From contig NZ_MQMF01000002.1 in NCBI RefSeq assembly GCF_001999465.1, forward strand, positions 930,001 through 994,000: a DNA stretch of 64,000 bases, read 5' to 3'. Below are positions 26,329 through 35,151 of this stretch, in pieces. How positions within the stretch are numbered: the first letter of the stretch is position 1; each line of letters starts with the position of its first letter. The position numbers and the translations under genes are program-made. The notes under the pieces are model-generated. The model was not told the origin of the DNA, made no database searches, and saw nothing but the letters and a program-made list of their open reading frames with translations. Origin of the DNA: Fictibacillus arsenicus. Its GTDB lineage: Bacteria > Bacillota > Bacilli > Bacillales > Fictibacillaceae.

Positions 26329-27195
26329 CTAATAAACAGATTCCCGATAAAGCGGCATGGAACAGCAACGGAATGAACCGCCAGATTTAATGATTTCCGA
26401 AATATCTACCTCTAATATTTCATATCCTCGTTCACGCAAAGCACTGTTTACATTTTTATTACATGGAAGACTTAACACTTTTTTATTCCCAATTGATAAA
26501 ACGTTCGTCCCCATTGTAAATTGTTCGTCTTTATTCACTTCAATTAGTTCGAAGTGCGATGCGAGAAGGTTTAAGTCTTTTTCTTCAAATGCATGCGGAT
26601 AAACCAGTGCTTCTTTTTCAGATAAAATGTTAAACACACAATCTAAGTGTAAAAAGATTGGATCAAACGGAACAGCGATCACTTCCATATCTGGAAGTTG
26701 AGACTGCAACTCTTGTATGGTTTCTTCTGAAGTCCTTCCGCTAACACCGATATAAACTTTATTGCCATGAACGATTACACCTCCGCCTTCGATTCGGTCT
26801 CCTTCTATTAGAGAGAGATTTACTTGATGCTCCAGCAGCCAGTTTCGTAGAATCTTCTCTTCACCGTCACGAATGTTGCTTCCCATTCTAGAAACAAACA
26901 CAGTCTCACCAATTGTAAAACCGATATCCCGGGTAAAAACCTGTTCTGGAAACTTTTCCATCGGAGGAAGTTTATAAACATCTACACCATGGTTGGTCAT
27001 CATTTTAACAAAATCCTGATGCTGTTTCATCGCGCGTTTCATGTTGATATTGTCTTTCGCAAAATGACGCTGTGTTTCATTGATGATCTCATCAATCTTC
27101 ATATATCTAGGTTCACAAACAATTACTTTTTTTAATGTTCCAAACTCACTGTCACAATTCACGAGCTTATATTCTCCTTTAATTACGGTAGCCAT
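26329..27195 (-). CDS. Dimethylarginine dimethylaminohydrolase-like amidinotransferase-fold protein
   Basis: The 288-residue protein belongs to the DDAH/arginine deiminase superfamily and resembles Bacillus YkgA. Visible active-site elements are FTRDIGF near residue 86, EGGGVIVHG near 136, FLHLDCVFNIL near 184 (His) and GGSFRCCSMPL near 272 (nucleophilic Cys). It probably hydrolyses a guanidino or amidine compound; free methylarginine is only a family guess. GGAGGATTATGA precedes the ATG. Confidence 0.85.
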   Translation of the reverse strand: MATVIKGEYKLVNCDSEFGTLKKVIVCEPRYMKIDEIINETQRHFAKDNINMKRAMKQHQDFVKMMTNHGVDVYKLPPMEKFPEQVFTRDIGFTIGETVFVSRMGSNIRDGEEKILRNWLLEHQVNLSLIEGDRIEGGGVIVHGNKVYIGVSGRTSEETIQELQSQLPDMEVIAVPFDPIFLHLDCVFNILSEKEALVYPHAFEEKDLNLLASHFELIEVNKDEQFTMGTNVLSIGNKKVLSLPCNKNVNSALRERGYEILEVDISEIIKSGGSFRCCSMPLYRESVY

Positions 27196-27323
27196 TCATA
27201 ATCCTCCATTTAAGGTATATATAAGGCTCTTCCCTAAATCATCTGTACCGTAAACGTTTTTTACAACTTCAATTATTCTATTTTCATTTTTGCCAAAATG
27301 GCTAAAAGTTATCTCTTTTCATA

Positions 27324-27357
27324 AAAAACCACCCGAGCAGACGAATCCACCCGGATG
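27324..27357 (-). terminator. Intrinsic terminator after the nucleotidyltransferase gene
   Basis: On the minus strand CCATCCG pairs with CGGGTGG (one G-T pair) and TTTTTT follows. Confidence 0.65.
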
Positions 27358-27389
27358 GCTATCACTATTTTGTATGCATTTCTCGTTTT

Positions 27390-28232
27390 TTATACCTTAT
27401 TTTCAGGTCGCACAAAATCCATTTTTTCTTTGTATTCGTTTAAAAACGGCAGATGGGGAAAATGCTCCTCTACTAGAAGAAAAACCTCTTGGGTTAAAAG
27501 TTCAAGGTCTTGCACACTATTATGAACATCTCCTAGAAAAATAGCAGCAAATCTTTCATCCATATTTTGGGGTTTAATTGTAAAAATCTCACTGTACTTA
27601 TGTATCCATTTAAAAGATGGATGATGGATATACAACTTGTTTAATCCAAACAGCACACCCATTAGCTTTTTCTGAACCGCTCCCATTAAATCATACAGCA
27701 TCAGCCAGTCTTTTCGGTCTAATAATGCTTTGCGGTTGTTCCATCTATACCAGAGCGCCAAGTTCTCTTCAATCATCTTTTCGGCAAGTTCATCTGGATA
27801 ATTTTGAACTTTGTTTTTTAATGTATTGATCACTGAATCTCCATATAAACTTTGTCCGTAATAAATAGAAGAAACCATGCATTGCTTTCCGTAATCTATA
27901 TCAAGCTCATTCACCACATCGTTAATCCAAGTTTCAGCAGTATTTTTTAAAAAGCTGCTGATTTCCAGCTTCACATTCTCAGGTGTTAGGTAGCTCTCAG
28001 CCCATTCTTCTTCCTCAAATGGGTGGAAATCAATCACTGATCCATGAATCGTTTGAATGGGCTGCATTCGGTCTTCATCTGTAGGCGGTTCAGACCAGAA
28101 GATATTCAGCTCGATGTCTGAATGTTTATCTTCCCATCCTCTTGAAACGGAACCAGCGAGCAAATCAGCTTCTACTTTAGGATTTTGCTGATAGATAGAA
28201 GCCATTTTTATTGCTATATCTTTTAATTTCAT
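27390..28232 (-). CDS. Nucleotidyltransferase-fold protein
   Basis: The 280-residue protein has the polymerase-beta-like NTase signature AGSVSRGWEDKHSDIELNIFW near residues 26-46 (GS...D-x-E metal site) followed by a mostly helical domain. Such proteins include aminoglycoside nucleotidyltransferases and many of unknown role; the second acidic residue is Glu rather than Asp. No antibiotic-resistance assignment is justified. AAGGAG precedes the ATG. The gap of 160 bp to the next plus-strand gene holds no other recognised feature. Confidence 0.75.
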   Translation of the reverse strand: MKLKDIAIKMASIYQQNPKVEADLLAGSVSRGWEDKHSDIELNIFWSEPPTDEDRMQPIQTIHGSVIDFHPFEEEEWAESYLTPENVKLEISSFLKNTAETWINDVVNELDIDYGKQCMVSSIYYGQSLYGDSVINTLKNKVQNYPDELAEKMIEENLALWYRWNNRKALLDRKDWLMLYDLMGAVQKKLMGVLFGLNKLYIHHPSFKWIHKYSEIFTIKPQNMDERFAAIFLGDVHNSVQDLELLTQEVFLLVEEHFPHLPFLNEYKEKMDFVRPENKV

Positions 28233-28392
28233 TATGTATTCTCTCCTTAGAAAGGCAAAAAGACCTTCAAGTTGCTCTTCAACTCTTTTTTAGATTATCA
28301 CAACTAACACCTTAGGAAAATATTACAATATTTGAAAGGGATTTATGTTTATTAAATAGAAAGGATTCTAATAAAATTTAAGGAGACAAAAA

Positions 28393-28611
28393 ATGATTCC
28401 TAAAAAAAGCCTATATAAATATGTAGTACTTATGATTCTTTGTGTTCCTGTCATCATTGCTGCAAAACTTGGGTTTCATATATGGATTAATCACAGGGCA
28501 GTAGAACAATTTGATTTTGACAAAGCATATTTTACGGCGACAATTATTAGTCTTGTAATTTTTATCAGCAGCATTAGAACACATAAGAATTCAAAGAATC
28601 CTTCCATTTAA
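28393..28611 (+). CDS. Small membrane protein, unknown function
   Basis: The 72-residue protein has two predicted membrane helices (residues ~8-30 and ~47-63). I do not recognise a family. AAGGAGACAAAA precedes the ATG, which supports expression. It lies 22 bp upstream of a GNAT gene on the same strand and may share its transcript. Confidence 0.7.
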   Translation: MIPKKSLYKYVVLMILCVPVIIAAKLGFHIWINHRAVEQFDFDKAYFTATIISLVIFISSIRTHKNSKNPSI

Positions 28612-28633
28612 AATGCTAATAAAGGAGAGACAA

Positions 28634-29182
28634 ATGTTAGCCGGTAAAAGAATTATGTTGCGAGAGTTTGAAGAAGAAGATTGGAAAGCTGTTCATAAAT
28701 ATGCTTCACAGGAAATTGTTTCTCAATATCAGCCATGGGGACCAAATACAGAAAAAGATTCTATTGCATATGTTAATGAAGCGATTAATGAATCAAAGAA
28801 TAATCCCCGAGTGCGATTTGCGTTCGCTATTGTGGAAAACCGATCTGGAGAAATGATTGGTGCGGGAGAATTATGTATTCGGAGCTCCGCTAATAGAGAA
28901 GGTGAAATAGGATATGTTATTCATCCGGGCTACTGGGGTTTTGGATATGCAACAGAAACTGCTAATATTTTGATTAATTTTGGATTTTCAACGTTAAAAT
29001 TACACCGTATTTTTGCGACGTGCGATCCAAGAAATAAAGCCTCCGAAAAAGTATTAAAGAAAATTAGTATGACTTTAGAAGGAAGGCTTCGTGAATCTAT
29101 CCGTCTAAAAGACGGATGGAGGGATTCATTGTTATTCAGTATGTTAGAACAAGAATGGTCACTAAAAAAAGGACTCGACTAG
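28634..29182 (+). CDS. GNAT N-acetyltransferase, RimJ/RimL type
   Basis: The 182-residue protein shows RIMLREFEEEDW at the start and HPGYWGFGYATETANILINFGF split around residue 97 (HPGYWGFGYATE), with a late HRIFATCDPRNKASEKVL typical of RimJ/L acetyltransferases. Targets are ribosomal proteins or small amines in the family. ATG at 28634 has AAAGGAGAGACAA upstream; the earlier in-frame ATG at 28613 overlaps the previous gene's stop region and lacks one. Confidence 0.85.
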   Translation: MLAGKRIMLREFEEEDWKAVHKYASQEIVSQYQPWGPNTEKDSIAYVNEAINESKNNPRVRFAFAIVENRSGEMIGAGELCIRSSANREGEIGYVIHPGYWGFGYATETANILINFGFSTLKLHRIFATCDPRNKASEKVLKKISMTLEGRLRESIRLKDGWRDSLLFSMLEQEWSLKKGLD

Positions 29183-29194
29183 GAGTCCTTTTGC
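29165..29194. terminator. Intrinsic terminator shared by convergent genes
   Basis: AAAGGACTC/GAGTCCTTT with flanking A and T runs works on either strand. The GNAT stop codon lies inside the stem-loop. Confidence 0.82.
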
Positions 29195-29920
29195 TTATTT
29201 ATGATGAAACGGACATTTACCGGTAATCGGTTCTACGTCATCACCGATAAAGTACTGCTTCCATTCACGATGCTCAGGGTCACCGTAATGACTGATGTTC
29301 GGGTGAGTCGGCAGGTTATCCCACTTTTCCACACGTTCACGTACTTTTTCACGTGACATGCTTCCGCCTGGGGATGTTCCTTCTAAGCCTTCGAAAATGC
29401 GTCTTGGCTGGAATCCTAAAACTAAGCTGTTTCCGAGATCCCTCGTTTTACGCTGTTTATATGCTGGTGCGTTGCCAAACACAAAGTAGGGTTCATTATC
29501 CACTGAAAAAGCAAACAAGTGATGATCGGGATCTTTTGGAATATGCTCTGGCCATGGCTGATCGTCTGTTTCGTGAAGGTATTTAAGAATGTTCCAGAAA
29601 TATTCACGATAATGCGGAATGTCTTTCTCTTCTTTTTCTGGTTCGACGAACACAAACAAACCATGGCGAATCAATTTAGGTGCGTCAAATAATTTATTGA
29701 ATTCTTTAATAGCTTCAGGCAGGTTTGACCAGTCATCATGAGTCACATATGCATAGCGAAGTTCGCCTTTTTTCTCAGCGGCCATACCAAAGTAACAAGG
29801 AAACGTTTTGTCAGTTACTGTTTCATGAAAGGTCTTATACTCTTCAATGACCCAAGCTGGAACTCGATCTGGATTTATCATATCTTCTTTTGTAAGCAAA
29901 GTTAATTGTTTCGTTTCCAC
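29195..29920 (-). CDS. YqcI/YcgG family protein
   Basis: The 241-residue protein matches the YqcI/YcgG family: FPCYFGMAAEKKGELRYAY near residue 40, a PDHHLFAFSVDNEPYFVFGN region near 125-145, KTRDLGNSLVLGFQPR near 154 and a CPFHH end. The function is unknown; the ordered His/Cys residues could bind haem or metal. It starts at GTG with GAGGAGTGGTTAA upstream. Confidence 0.82.
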   Translation of the reverse strand: METKQLTLLTKEDMINPDRVPAWVIEEYKTFHETVTDKTFPCYFGMAAEKKGELRYAYVTHDDWSNLPEAIKEFNKLFDAPKLIRHGLFVFVEPEKEEKDIPHYREYFWNILKYLHETDDQPWPEHIPKDPDHHLFAFSVDNEPYFVFGNAPAYKQRKTRDLGNSLVLGFQPRRIFEGLEGTSPGGSMSREKVRERVEKWDNLPTHPNISHYGDPEHREWKQYFIGDDVEPITGKCPFHHK

Positions 29921-29991
29921 TTAACCACTCCTCTAATCTGATAGTGAGGAATTTCCCTTAAGCTTAATGAATAAAACGTGATTTGCCTTGC

Positions 29992-30996
29992 TTATTTTTT
30001 CCAAGCTAAAATTTCTTTTAAATTGCCTAAATGCTGTGCCAGCCAGATCATCTCATGTGCAAACCTTTTTGGCGGCTCACCTTCATGCTTGATAACAGAG
30101 ATCCACCACGTACTCTCCATGTACCAAACAAGACACAAAGATTGAATTACCCTCTCAAGCGATAATTCATTTGTATGGCAATATCCTTCAATAAATGCAT
30201 GTACCGCTTCACGATTTAAAGCATCATTATGTAAGCATGCTGAGATAATAATTCGGCCAATGTCTAACTCAAGAAAGTCATAATTCATCCGGTCAAAATC
30301 TAAGATCGCTTTTACGGCGTCTGATGTAAATAATAGATTATCCACCCATAAATCCCGATGACACCATCCTGGAGTCAGGTTATCAAAATCATCCTTGCCC
30401 ATCTTACTGGTTGCTTCCTTTTGTAAAAGTATGAAGGACTTTAATTCTGTTAGACCTTTCCCATCGCACTCCAATAAAACAGAATCCCAATAATCAATAC
30501 GATCTTGGAAGGATGGCCAATTAAACATGGTTTCTTTTTTAGGAGGAAGAGTTTTGTCATTTAATAGACCATGAAGCCTTCCTATAGCTGATCCTAACGA
30601 TTTCATCTGTTCTGGATTAGCATTTCCAGCACTTATTAAATTTCCTTCCATAAAACGCATGAAGGTGTACAGTTCCTCATTCGAGGTCTGATGTAAAAGT
30701 ACCCCGCCATGTTCCAGCAGTTCTGGACAGGGAACTCCATGATTAAAGCAGCGGTTTTGAGTCTGAAGTGCTGTATGAATGGTATCAAGGTCATATTTTT
30801 TGATCCGTTCTCTGTTGTATTGCTTTAAAAGAAATGTCCCTTTATTCGTTTCTATTTTCCATTTTTGATTCAGCCAGCCGCGTTTGATTGGCATATTTTT
30901 ATAAATACGCAAATCGAAACGGTCTTCTGCATCTAATCTTAAATCTTCCCATAAGAATCGTTCAGCAGCTTGTTTTTCTAAACTAACCACACTCAT
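29992..30996 (-). CDS. Aminoglycoside phosphotransferase-fold (APH/CotS-like) kinase
   Basis: The 334-residue protein has kinase-like features: FLLKQYN near residue 53 (ATP Lys), WCHRDLWVDNLLF near 208 (Brenner motif HxDxxxxN) and AILDFDRM near 227 (metal Asp). The family spans choline/thiamine kinases, spore coat CotS/YtaA proteins and antibiotic kinases. I lean to a CotS-like or small-molecule kinase given the host. It follows the DUF2087 gene by four bases. Confidence 0.78.
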   Translation of the reverse strand: MSVVSLEKQAAERFLWEDLRLDAEDRFDLRIYKNMPIKRGWLNQKWKIETNKGTFLLKQYNRERIKKYDLDTIHTALQTQNRCFNHGVPCPELLEHGGVLLHQTSNEELYTFMRFMEGNLISAGNANPEQMKSLGSAIGRLHGLLNDKTLPPKKETMFNWPSFQDRIDYWDSVLLECDGKGLTELKSFILLQKEATSKMGKDDFDNLTPGWCHRDLWVDNLLFTSDAVKAILDFDRMNYDFLELDIGRIIISACLHNDALNREAVHAFIEGYCHTNELSLERVIQSLCLVWYMESTWWISVIKHEGEPPKRFAHEMIWLAQHLGNLKEILAWKK

Positions 30997-31000
30997 CCGT

Positions 31001-31303
31001 TTACTTCAGCTCCTGCCACTTCACCCACAATGATTCTTCTCTTTTTTTATAAAAACCCGCGTCTCGATCCATATAACCATTCACTATAAACTCTCTGCGA
31101 ATGGTACAAAAATCCTCATGGTATTGTTTGATGAATTGATTGATCTGCAGTTCACTATAAGATTCTTCATCTAATTTACGAATTAAGTACTCTAGCACCA
31201 CTAACTTTTTCTTCTTTTGTGAAGGTATGTTTTTCAGTTTCCCTTCTTTATTAAAGAAAGCATTTAATACACTTGCTTGATAGTTCTCCAGTTCTGTTGT
31301 CAT
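31001..31303 (-). CDS. DUF2087 domain protein
   Basis: The 100-residue protein matches DUF2087: FFNKEGKLKNIPSQKKKKLVVLEYL (in part LKNIPSQKKKKL near residue 24) and a DFCTIRREFIVNGYMDR region near 68. In other bacteria the domain follows a winged-helix domain; here it stands alone. TGGAGTGAAAACAG precedes the ATG. It forms a tight run with the DUF2500 and APH-fold genes. Confidence 0.85.
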   Translation of the reverse strand: MTTELENYQASVLNAFFNKEGKLKNIPSQKKKKLVVLEYLIRKLDEESYSELQINQFIKQYHEDFCTIRREFIVNGYMDRDAGFYKKREESLWVKWQELK

Positions 31304-31309
31304 CTGTTT

Positions 31310-31732
31310 TCACTCCAATAAGATTGATTCTTTCTTTCTATTTCTTTCAAAATCTAGATAGCGTGTACCTTGAAATGTTAAGTTTCCTTTGTCGCCTTCA
31401 ACCAGCTGACCATAGTCTTGTGGCTTCACTTGGAATTCCACTCGGTCTCCGCTTTCGACTTCAAATGTAACAAAATAGGTTGTACGCGCCGACGTATCGT
31501 TTGCGCCTCCGCTTACCCGGCTTCTTTTTGTTTTCACATCAGCAGGAACCGTCAGCTGAGGCTGTTTGTTATTGTGGCTCCATTGGCTTATTCCTTTAAA
31601 TATCACAAAAAGAAACGTCCCTATAACCAGTACAAAGATTACCCCCATGAAAATCGGTCCAAATTCAAATATCCAATCCCCTGCTCCTAAACCAGGTTCT
31701 TGAAACTCCTGAAAGTCTTCAAATTCATCCAT
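31310..31732 (-). CDS. DUF2500 domain membrane protein
   Basis: The 140-residue protein has one membrane helix (residues ~20-45) and a C-terminal DUF2500 domain (YFVTFEVESGDRVEFQV near 86, GDKGNLTFQGTRYLDFER split near 112). The function is unknown. TAGGGGGGCTAAATAA precedes the ATG. It heads a three-gene run ending with the APH-fold gene. Confidence 0.87.
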   Translation of the reverse strand: MDEFEDFQEFQEPGLGAGDWIFEFGPIFMGVIFVLVIGTFLFVIFKGISQWSHNNKQPQLTVPADVKTKRSRVSGGANDTSARTTYFVTFEVESGDRVEFQVKPQDYGQLVEGDKGNLTFQGTRYLDFERNRKKESILLE

Positions 31733-31944
31733 TTATTTAGCCCCCTATTACACCCATCTTACATATTATTACATACGGGAATAAAAAGACAGAAGTTTCA
31801 GTTTTATTATTCGAGTGAAACACTGGTGAGAAAGATTCCTGACCATTTTTCTTCGCTAATTGGATTTTCCATGCTGTTTTCTGGAGAATACAAAGGAAAA
31901 CAGCTATTTTTTTATCGGGAGTAACTGCGAATACAAAAGTTTGG

Positions 31945-32035
31945 ACAATGAATCCACAAGATTTGACCTTTAATCCACGAAAAGTGGACCTCAATCCAAA
32001 AATTTTTAGCGTTTATCCACAAGTCGACACTCGGC
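31945..32035. repeat. Array R3: four 21-bp units, core (T/G)TGGAT(T/AAA) on the minus strand
   Basis: AATCCA (plus strand) recurs at 31951, 31972, 31993 and, as TATCCA, 32014: exact 21-bp spacing. The 17 bp at 31989-32005 are identical, in reverse, to 10043-10059 of array R2. It lies between the siderophore operon terminator and the DUF2500 gene in a 425-bp gap where nothing else was recognised. Confidence 0.92.
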
Positions 32036-32098
32036 GACATTTTTCGCGAACCCTCCATCCCGTACTAAACCAACGCGCAATATAATCATCATTTTCCA

Positions 32099-32138
32099 TC
32101 AAAAAAAGGACTGCATTCATAACAAATGCAGCCCTTTC
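32099..32138 (-). terminator. Intrinsic terminator of the siderophore operon
   Basis: On the minus strand AGGGCTGCAT pairs with ATGCAGTCCT and is followed by TTTTTT. Confidence 0.82.
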
Positions 32139-32156
32139 TCAACTTGATTCGTTCCT

Positions 32157-33956
32157 TTAAACGGTTAACCTGCTTGCACGAATTTCATGCAGAGCATTCT
32201 TAACTTTGCCAAACTCAGATGCATGCGGACGGTCGTCTCCATCCCCATATCCGTAATCTACCATTCGGTTCCGGTTCAAACATAGTTTTGTAAGCTCTGG
32301 CTTAAAGAAATCAAACAGTTTGAAACGCTCTTCTAAGTGAGAGAATCGCTCTTGATACCCTTCAATACTGTCAACTAAATAGGACCAGAAAACTGCCTCT
32401 TCAATCAATTCATTGCGTACAAGCACGTTCGACATGTAACGCAGATGACAGATAAATAGACCCGTGAAAATAAACTGCGTTAAGCCTTCTGGCGGCTCGC
32501 TGCGAAGAACCCTACGCAATTCTTCCGTTACTCCCTCTAGTTCAGGGAATGGCTGGTCGGATATGTTCACATCATCCACATAATCCTTTACTGCCAGTCT
32601 TTCAGGCTGATAATCTTTTAAAATTAAGATCGTATTCTGACCATGCGGCGAGAATACTGTTCCATATTGATATAAAAAATGCAGAAGCGGCGGCATCACA
32701 ACATCAAAGAACTTCTTCACCCATTCGTCAGCACTCAATCCAGATTTTTCAATCAAGCTTTGTACGTATGGTTTGCCGTTCACATCGACATGATGAAGTG
32801 CAGCTAGCGTAATCGGCTGTTCGCCAGGCTTCAAGTATGTGTAGATGCTTTCACGCCAAATCGTTCCGAGCATTTCTAAATATTGATATGGAGCACCTTT
32901 CAACTCGCTGTAATGGTCATGATTCACATTGATGCTTGCTACTTCTCCTGGCAGCACAACTTCACATTGATCTCTTAAAAAGCTGTCGCGTTCAAAGATG
33001 CCTTTAATGTGTTCAGTCACTTGAGGCGCGATCACTGTACGCTCTGATGGCAGCCCGCGATAAACGAGCGTATTTAAAATGCTCATCGGAAGTTTAACGT
33101 GTGACTTCAGCTTATTGGTTGTATTTACAAACGTTCTGATCGACTGCTGCGGCAAATAGTGATCCGTTCCCTCTTCTAATGGCACAATCATGCCGTTCGC
33201 CAAGTCTTCGGGAAAGTTCTGAATCAAAACATTCTTCCATTGCCATTCGTGAACGGGCATGAAGTAGTAATCGAGCGGCAGTTTTCCTTTTTCACGTAAA
33301 ATTTCATTAAAATGCTGAACAAGCACACCATCCAGTTCTTTCCTGATCAGTTTTTCATAATGCAGTTCACTGACAGATTGGAACTGAGCACGATCACGAT
33401 GTACCGCGATCCAAAACAGCTTCGTTTCGTTTTGGTTTTCAGGTGCATATTTGTTGTAATCGTCAAATCCAAATCCGATACGCCCTTTGTTATACGTAAT
33501 CCATGGATGGCCAGACATCTCTCCTTCTAAGTCTGCATAATCAAGATCTGCCAGCTCATCGGAAGACTTTGTATGATGGTTTAATAGATTGGCATCTGCG
33601 ATCAGTGTATGGTTCAATTCCTTAATAAGGTGACCTGCTGTTTCTGCAGACATACCGATCATAGGCTGAATATCCGTTAAGAAACGGATCGCACTTACTG
33701 CAGGCTTCCACTCACCGTTCTCTAATACTTGTATCGATTTTGGATCTACATCATAGCTGTCAAAGTAACGCTTTTCTGCGGCAAAACGGTATTGCCGGTC
33801 CTCATTAACAGTAAATACAAAACCTTCTTTTTTTTCCTCCGGCAGGATCATGTCTTCATACATATACTCTGCAAGCATCTTAGCAAGAAGATTTTTGTTG
33901 ACCGTTTCCCACGTTTCCTTTTGAAGAATGGATTCTGTTTCATTTATATAAAGCAT
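32157..33956 (-). CDS. rhbF: IucA/IucC-family NIS siderophore synthetase (second ligase)
   Basis: The 599-residue protein is an NRPS-independent siderophore synthetase resembling RhbF/IucC, which attaches the second hydroxamate arm to the citrate half-ester amide. Family markers include GHPWITYNKGRIGFG near residue 150, PVHEWQWKN near 235, SIRTFVNTTNKLKSHVKLP (in part TTNKLKSHVKLP near 283) and FSPHGQNTILIL near 440. ATG at 33956 has AAGGAGG upstream and overlaps the MFS stop by 17 bp. The longer in-frame start at 34028 is rejected. Confidence 0.9.
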   Translation of the reverse strand: MLYINETESILQKETWETVNKNLLAKMLAEYMYEDMILPEEKKEGFVFTVNEDRQYRFAAEKRYFDSYDVDPKSIQVLENGEWKPAVSAIRFLTDIQPMIGMSAETAGHLIKELNHTLIADANLLNHHTKSSDELADLDYADLEGEMSGHPWITYNKGRIGFGFDDYNKYAPENQNETKLFWIAVHRDRAQFQSVSELHYEKLIRKELDGVLVQHFNEILREKGKLPLDYYFMPVHEWQWKNVLIQNFPEDLANGMIVPLEEGTDHYLPQQSIRTFVNTTNKLKSHVKLPMSILNTLVYRGLPSERTVIAPQVTEHIKGIFERDSFLRDQCEVVLPGEVASINVNHDHYSELKGAPYQYLEMLGTIWRESIYTYLKPGEQPITLAALHHVDVNGKPYVQSLIEKSGLSADEWVKKFFDVVMPPLLHFLYQYGTVFSPHGQNTILILKDYQPERLAVKDYVDDVNISDQPFPELEGVTEELRRVLRSEPPEGLTQFIFTGLFICHLRYMSNVLVRNELIEEAVFWSYLVDSIEGYQERFSHLEERFKLFDFFKPELTKLCLNRNRMVDYGYGDGDDRPHASEFGKVKNALHEIRASRLTV

Positions 33957-35151
33957 GCTTTTCCTCCTTATGTAAGTGAAGTTTCCCTCTGTTTCTTTGT
34001 CGTGTAAATGTTCCCCATAAGAAAACAATCAGATGGAGAACGACGAACAAACTTGAATAAAAAAATATATCTGACAGCGACCGGACGTTTACGATCGATG
34101 ATGCTGCAACAGGTGCGAGTAAAAGACCCACATTTTGAATCGCTGAGACCTTGCTGTAATCGCCATGTGTATTCTGGCTCCACTTGAAAATAAAAACATC
34201 TAATTTCGTCAGACACCAGGCAGCTCCTATTCCGAACATGCAGCGAAACACAACCAGTCCTGCAATTCCTGTTTCAATTCCTTGGAAAAACAAGCCCGTA
34301 ATAATCATGACGGTCGCCGCTACATAGCCGTTCCATCCTAGCTTCTCACTGTATTTTCGGATTAGAGGCACAGATACAATCGCTATTAAACTAGGCAGTA
34401 AATACAATATACTACTCGTCATGGTGTCTGTGTGATACATCTGTTCAGTGTACGTTGTAAAAAATGGCCGAACCATATTTACAGCAATATGAAGGGTTAA
34501 CACGACGATTCCGAATATGAATAATTGTGGCAGCATGCTTGTGGAACTTCGTTGGCCGTTTTCTTGTAAAGAAGCATCCTCCACATTGCCCCCCGCTTTT
34601 TTCAGCATAAAACAACTGAAAAGACCCAACAAACATTCCATAATCCCGATCAGCCAGAATACTAGCAGAGGATTTTCCATCTGTATGACCCATCCAGATA
34701 ATAATGTCGCCGAAACGATTGCACCCTGCAGAACAGCATGATAGCTTGCAGCTGCAGCTGTCGTCTTTTTTCGGTTCTCCTGCATCAAAATCGTATATAG
34801 CAGAAAATAGCTGCTCTTAAAGATCAGCAGAAGAACACTCGCTACTACAAACATCTCAAAGGTCTGAGAGACAGCCATCAAGAAGCAAGAGAGTCCTGTG
34901 CCCCATTGTCCAATGATCAGCAGAGTAAAACTGTTTTGCCTTTTGTGCGCGATCAGTCCCCAAATCGGCGTGAAAACGACTACTACCAGCCGGCATGTCA
35001 TAATGTAAAAACCTGTAAGATCAGGATCTGTTATGCCATATACTTTTTTAAAAAACTGCGGGTAGAACGGTGATAGCAATACTTCTGTACATACGAACAG
35101 AAAAACACAGCTTAATAGGAAAAGATTTAGCGAACGGCTGCGTGCTTCCAT
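33940..35151 (-). CDS. MFS transporter, probable siderophore exporter
   Basis: The 403-residue protein has 12 hydrophobic segments and a GLIAHKRQ loop-2 motif near residue 62. Placement between the synthetase and hydroxylase genes, with overlaps on both sides, suggests export of the finished siderophore, as for other hydroxamate siderophore clusters. No gene for ferric-siderophore uptake is in the window. Confidence 0.85.
   Translation of the reverse strand: MEARSRSLNLFLLSCVFLFVCTEVLLSPFYPQFFKKVYGITDPDLTGFYIMTCRLVVVVFTPIWGLIAHKRQNSFTLLIIGQWGTGLSCFLMAVSQTFEMFVVASVLLLIFKSSYFLLYTILMQENRKKTTAAAASYHAVLQGAIVSATLLSGWVIQMENPLLVFWLIGIMECLLGLFSCFMLKKAGGNVEDASLQENGQRSSTSMLPQLFIFGIVVLTLHIAVNMVRPFFTTYTEQMYHTDTMTSSILYLLPSLIAIVSVPLIRKYSEKLGWNGYVAATVMIITGLFFQGIETGIAGLVVFRCMFGIGAAWCLTKLDVFIFKWSQNTHGDYSKVSAIQNVGLLLAPVAASSIVNVRSLSDIFFYSSLFVVLHLIVFLWGTFTRQRNRGKLHLHKEEKHALYK

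Noticed and set aside
31737-31994. 85-codon minus-strand ORF upstream of the DUF2500 gene
   Set aside because: No start site is supported and it ends inside array R3; the peptide shows no recognisable feature.
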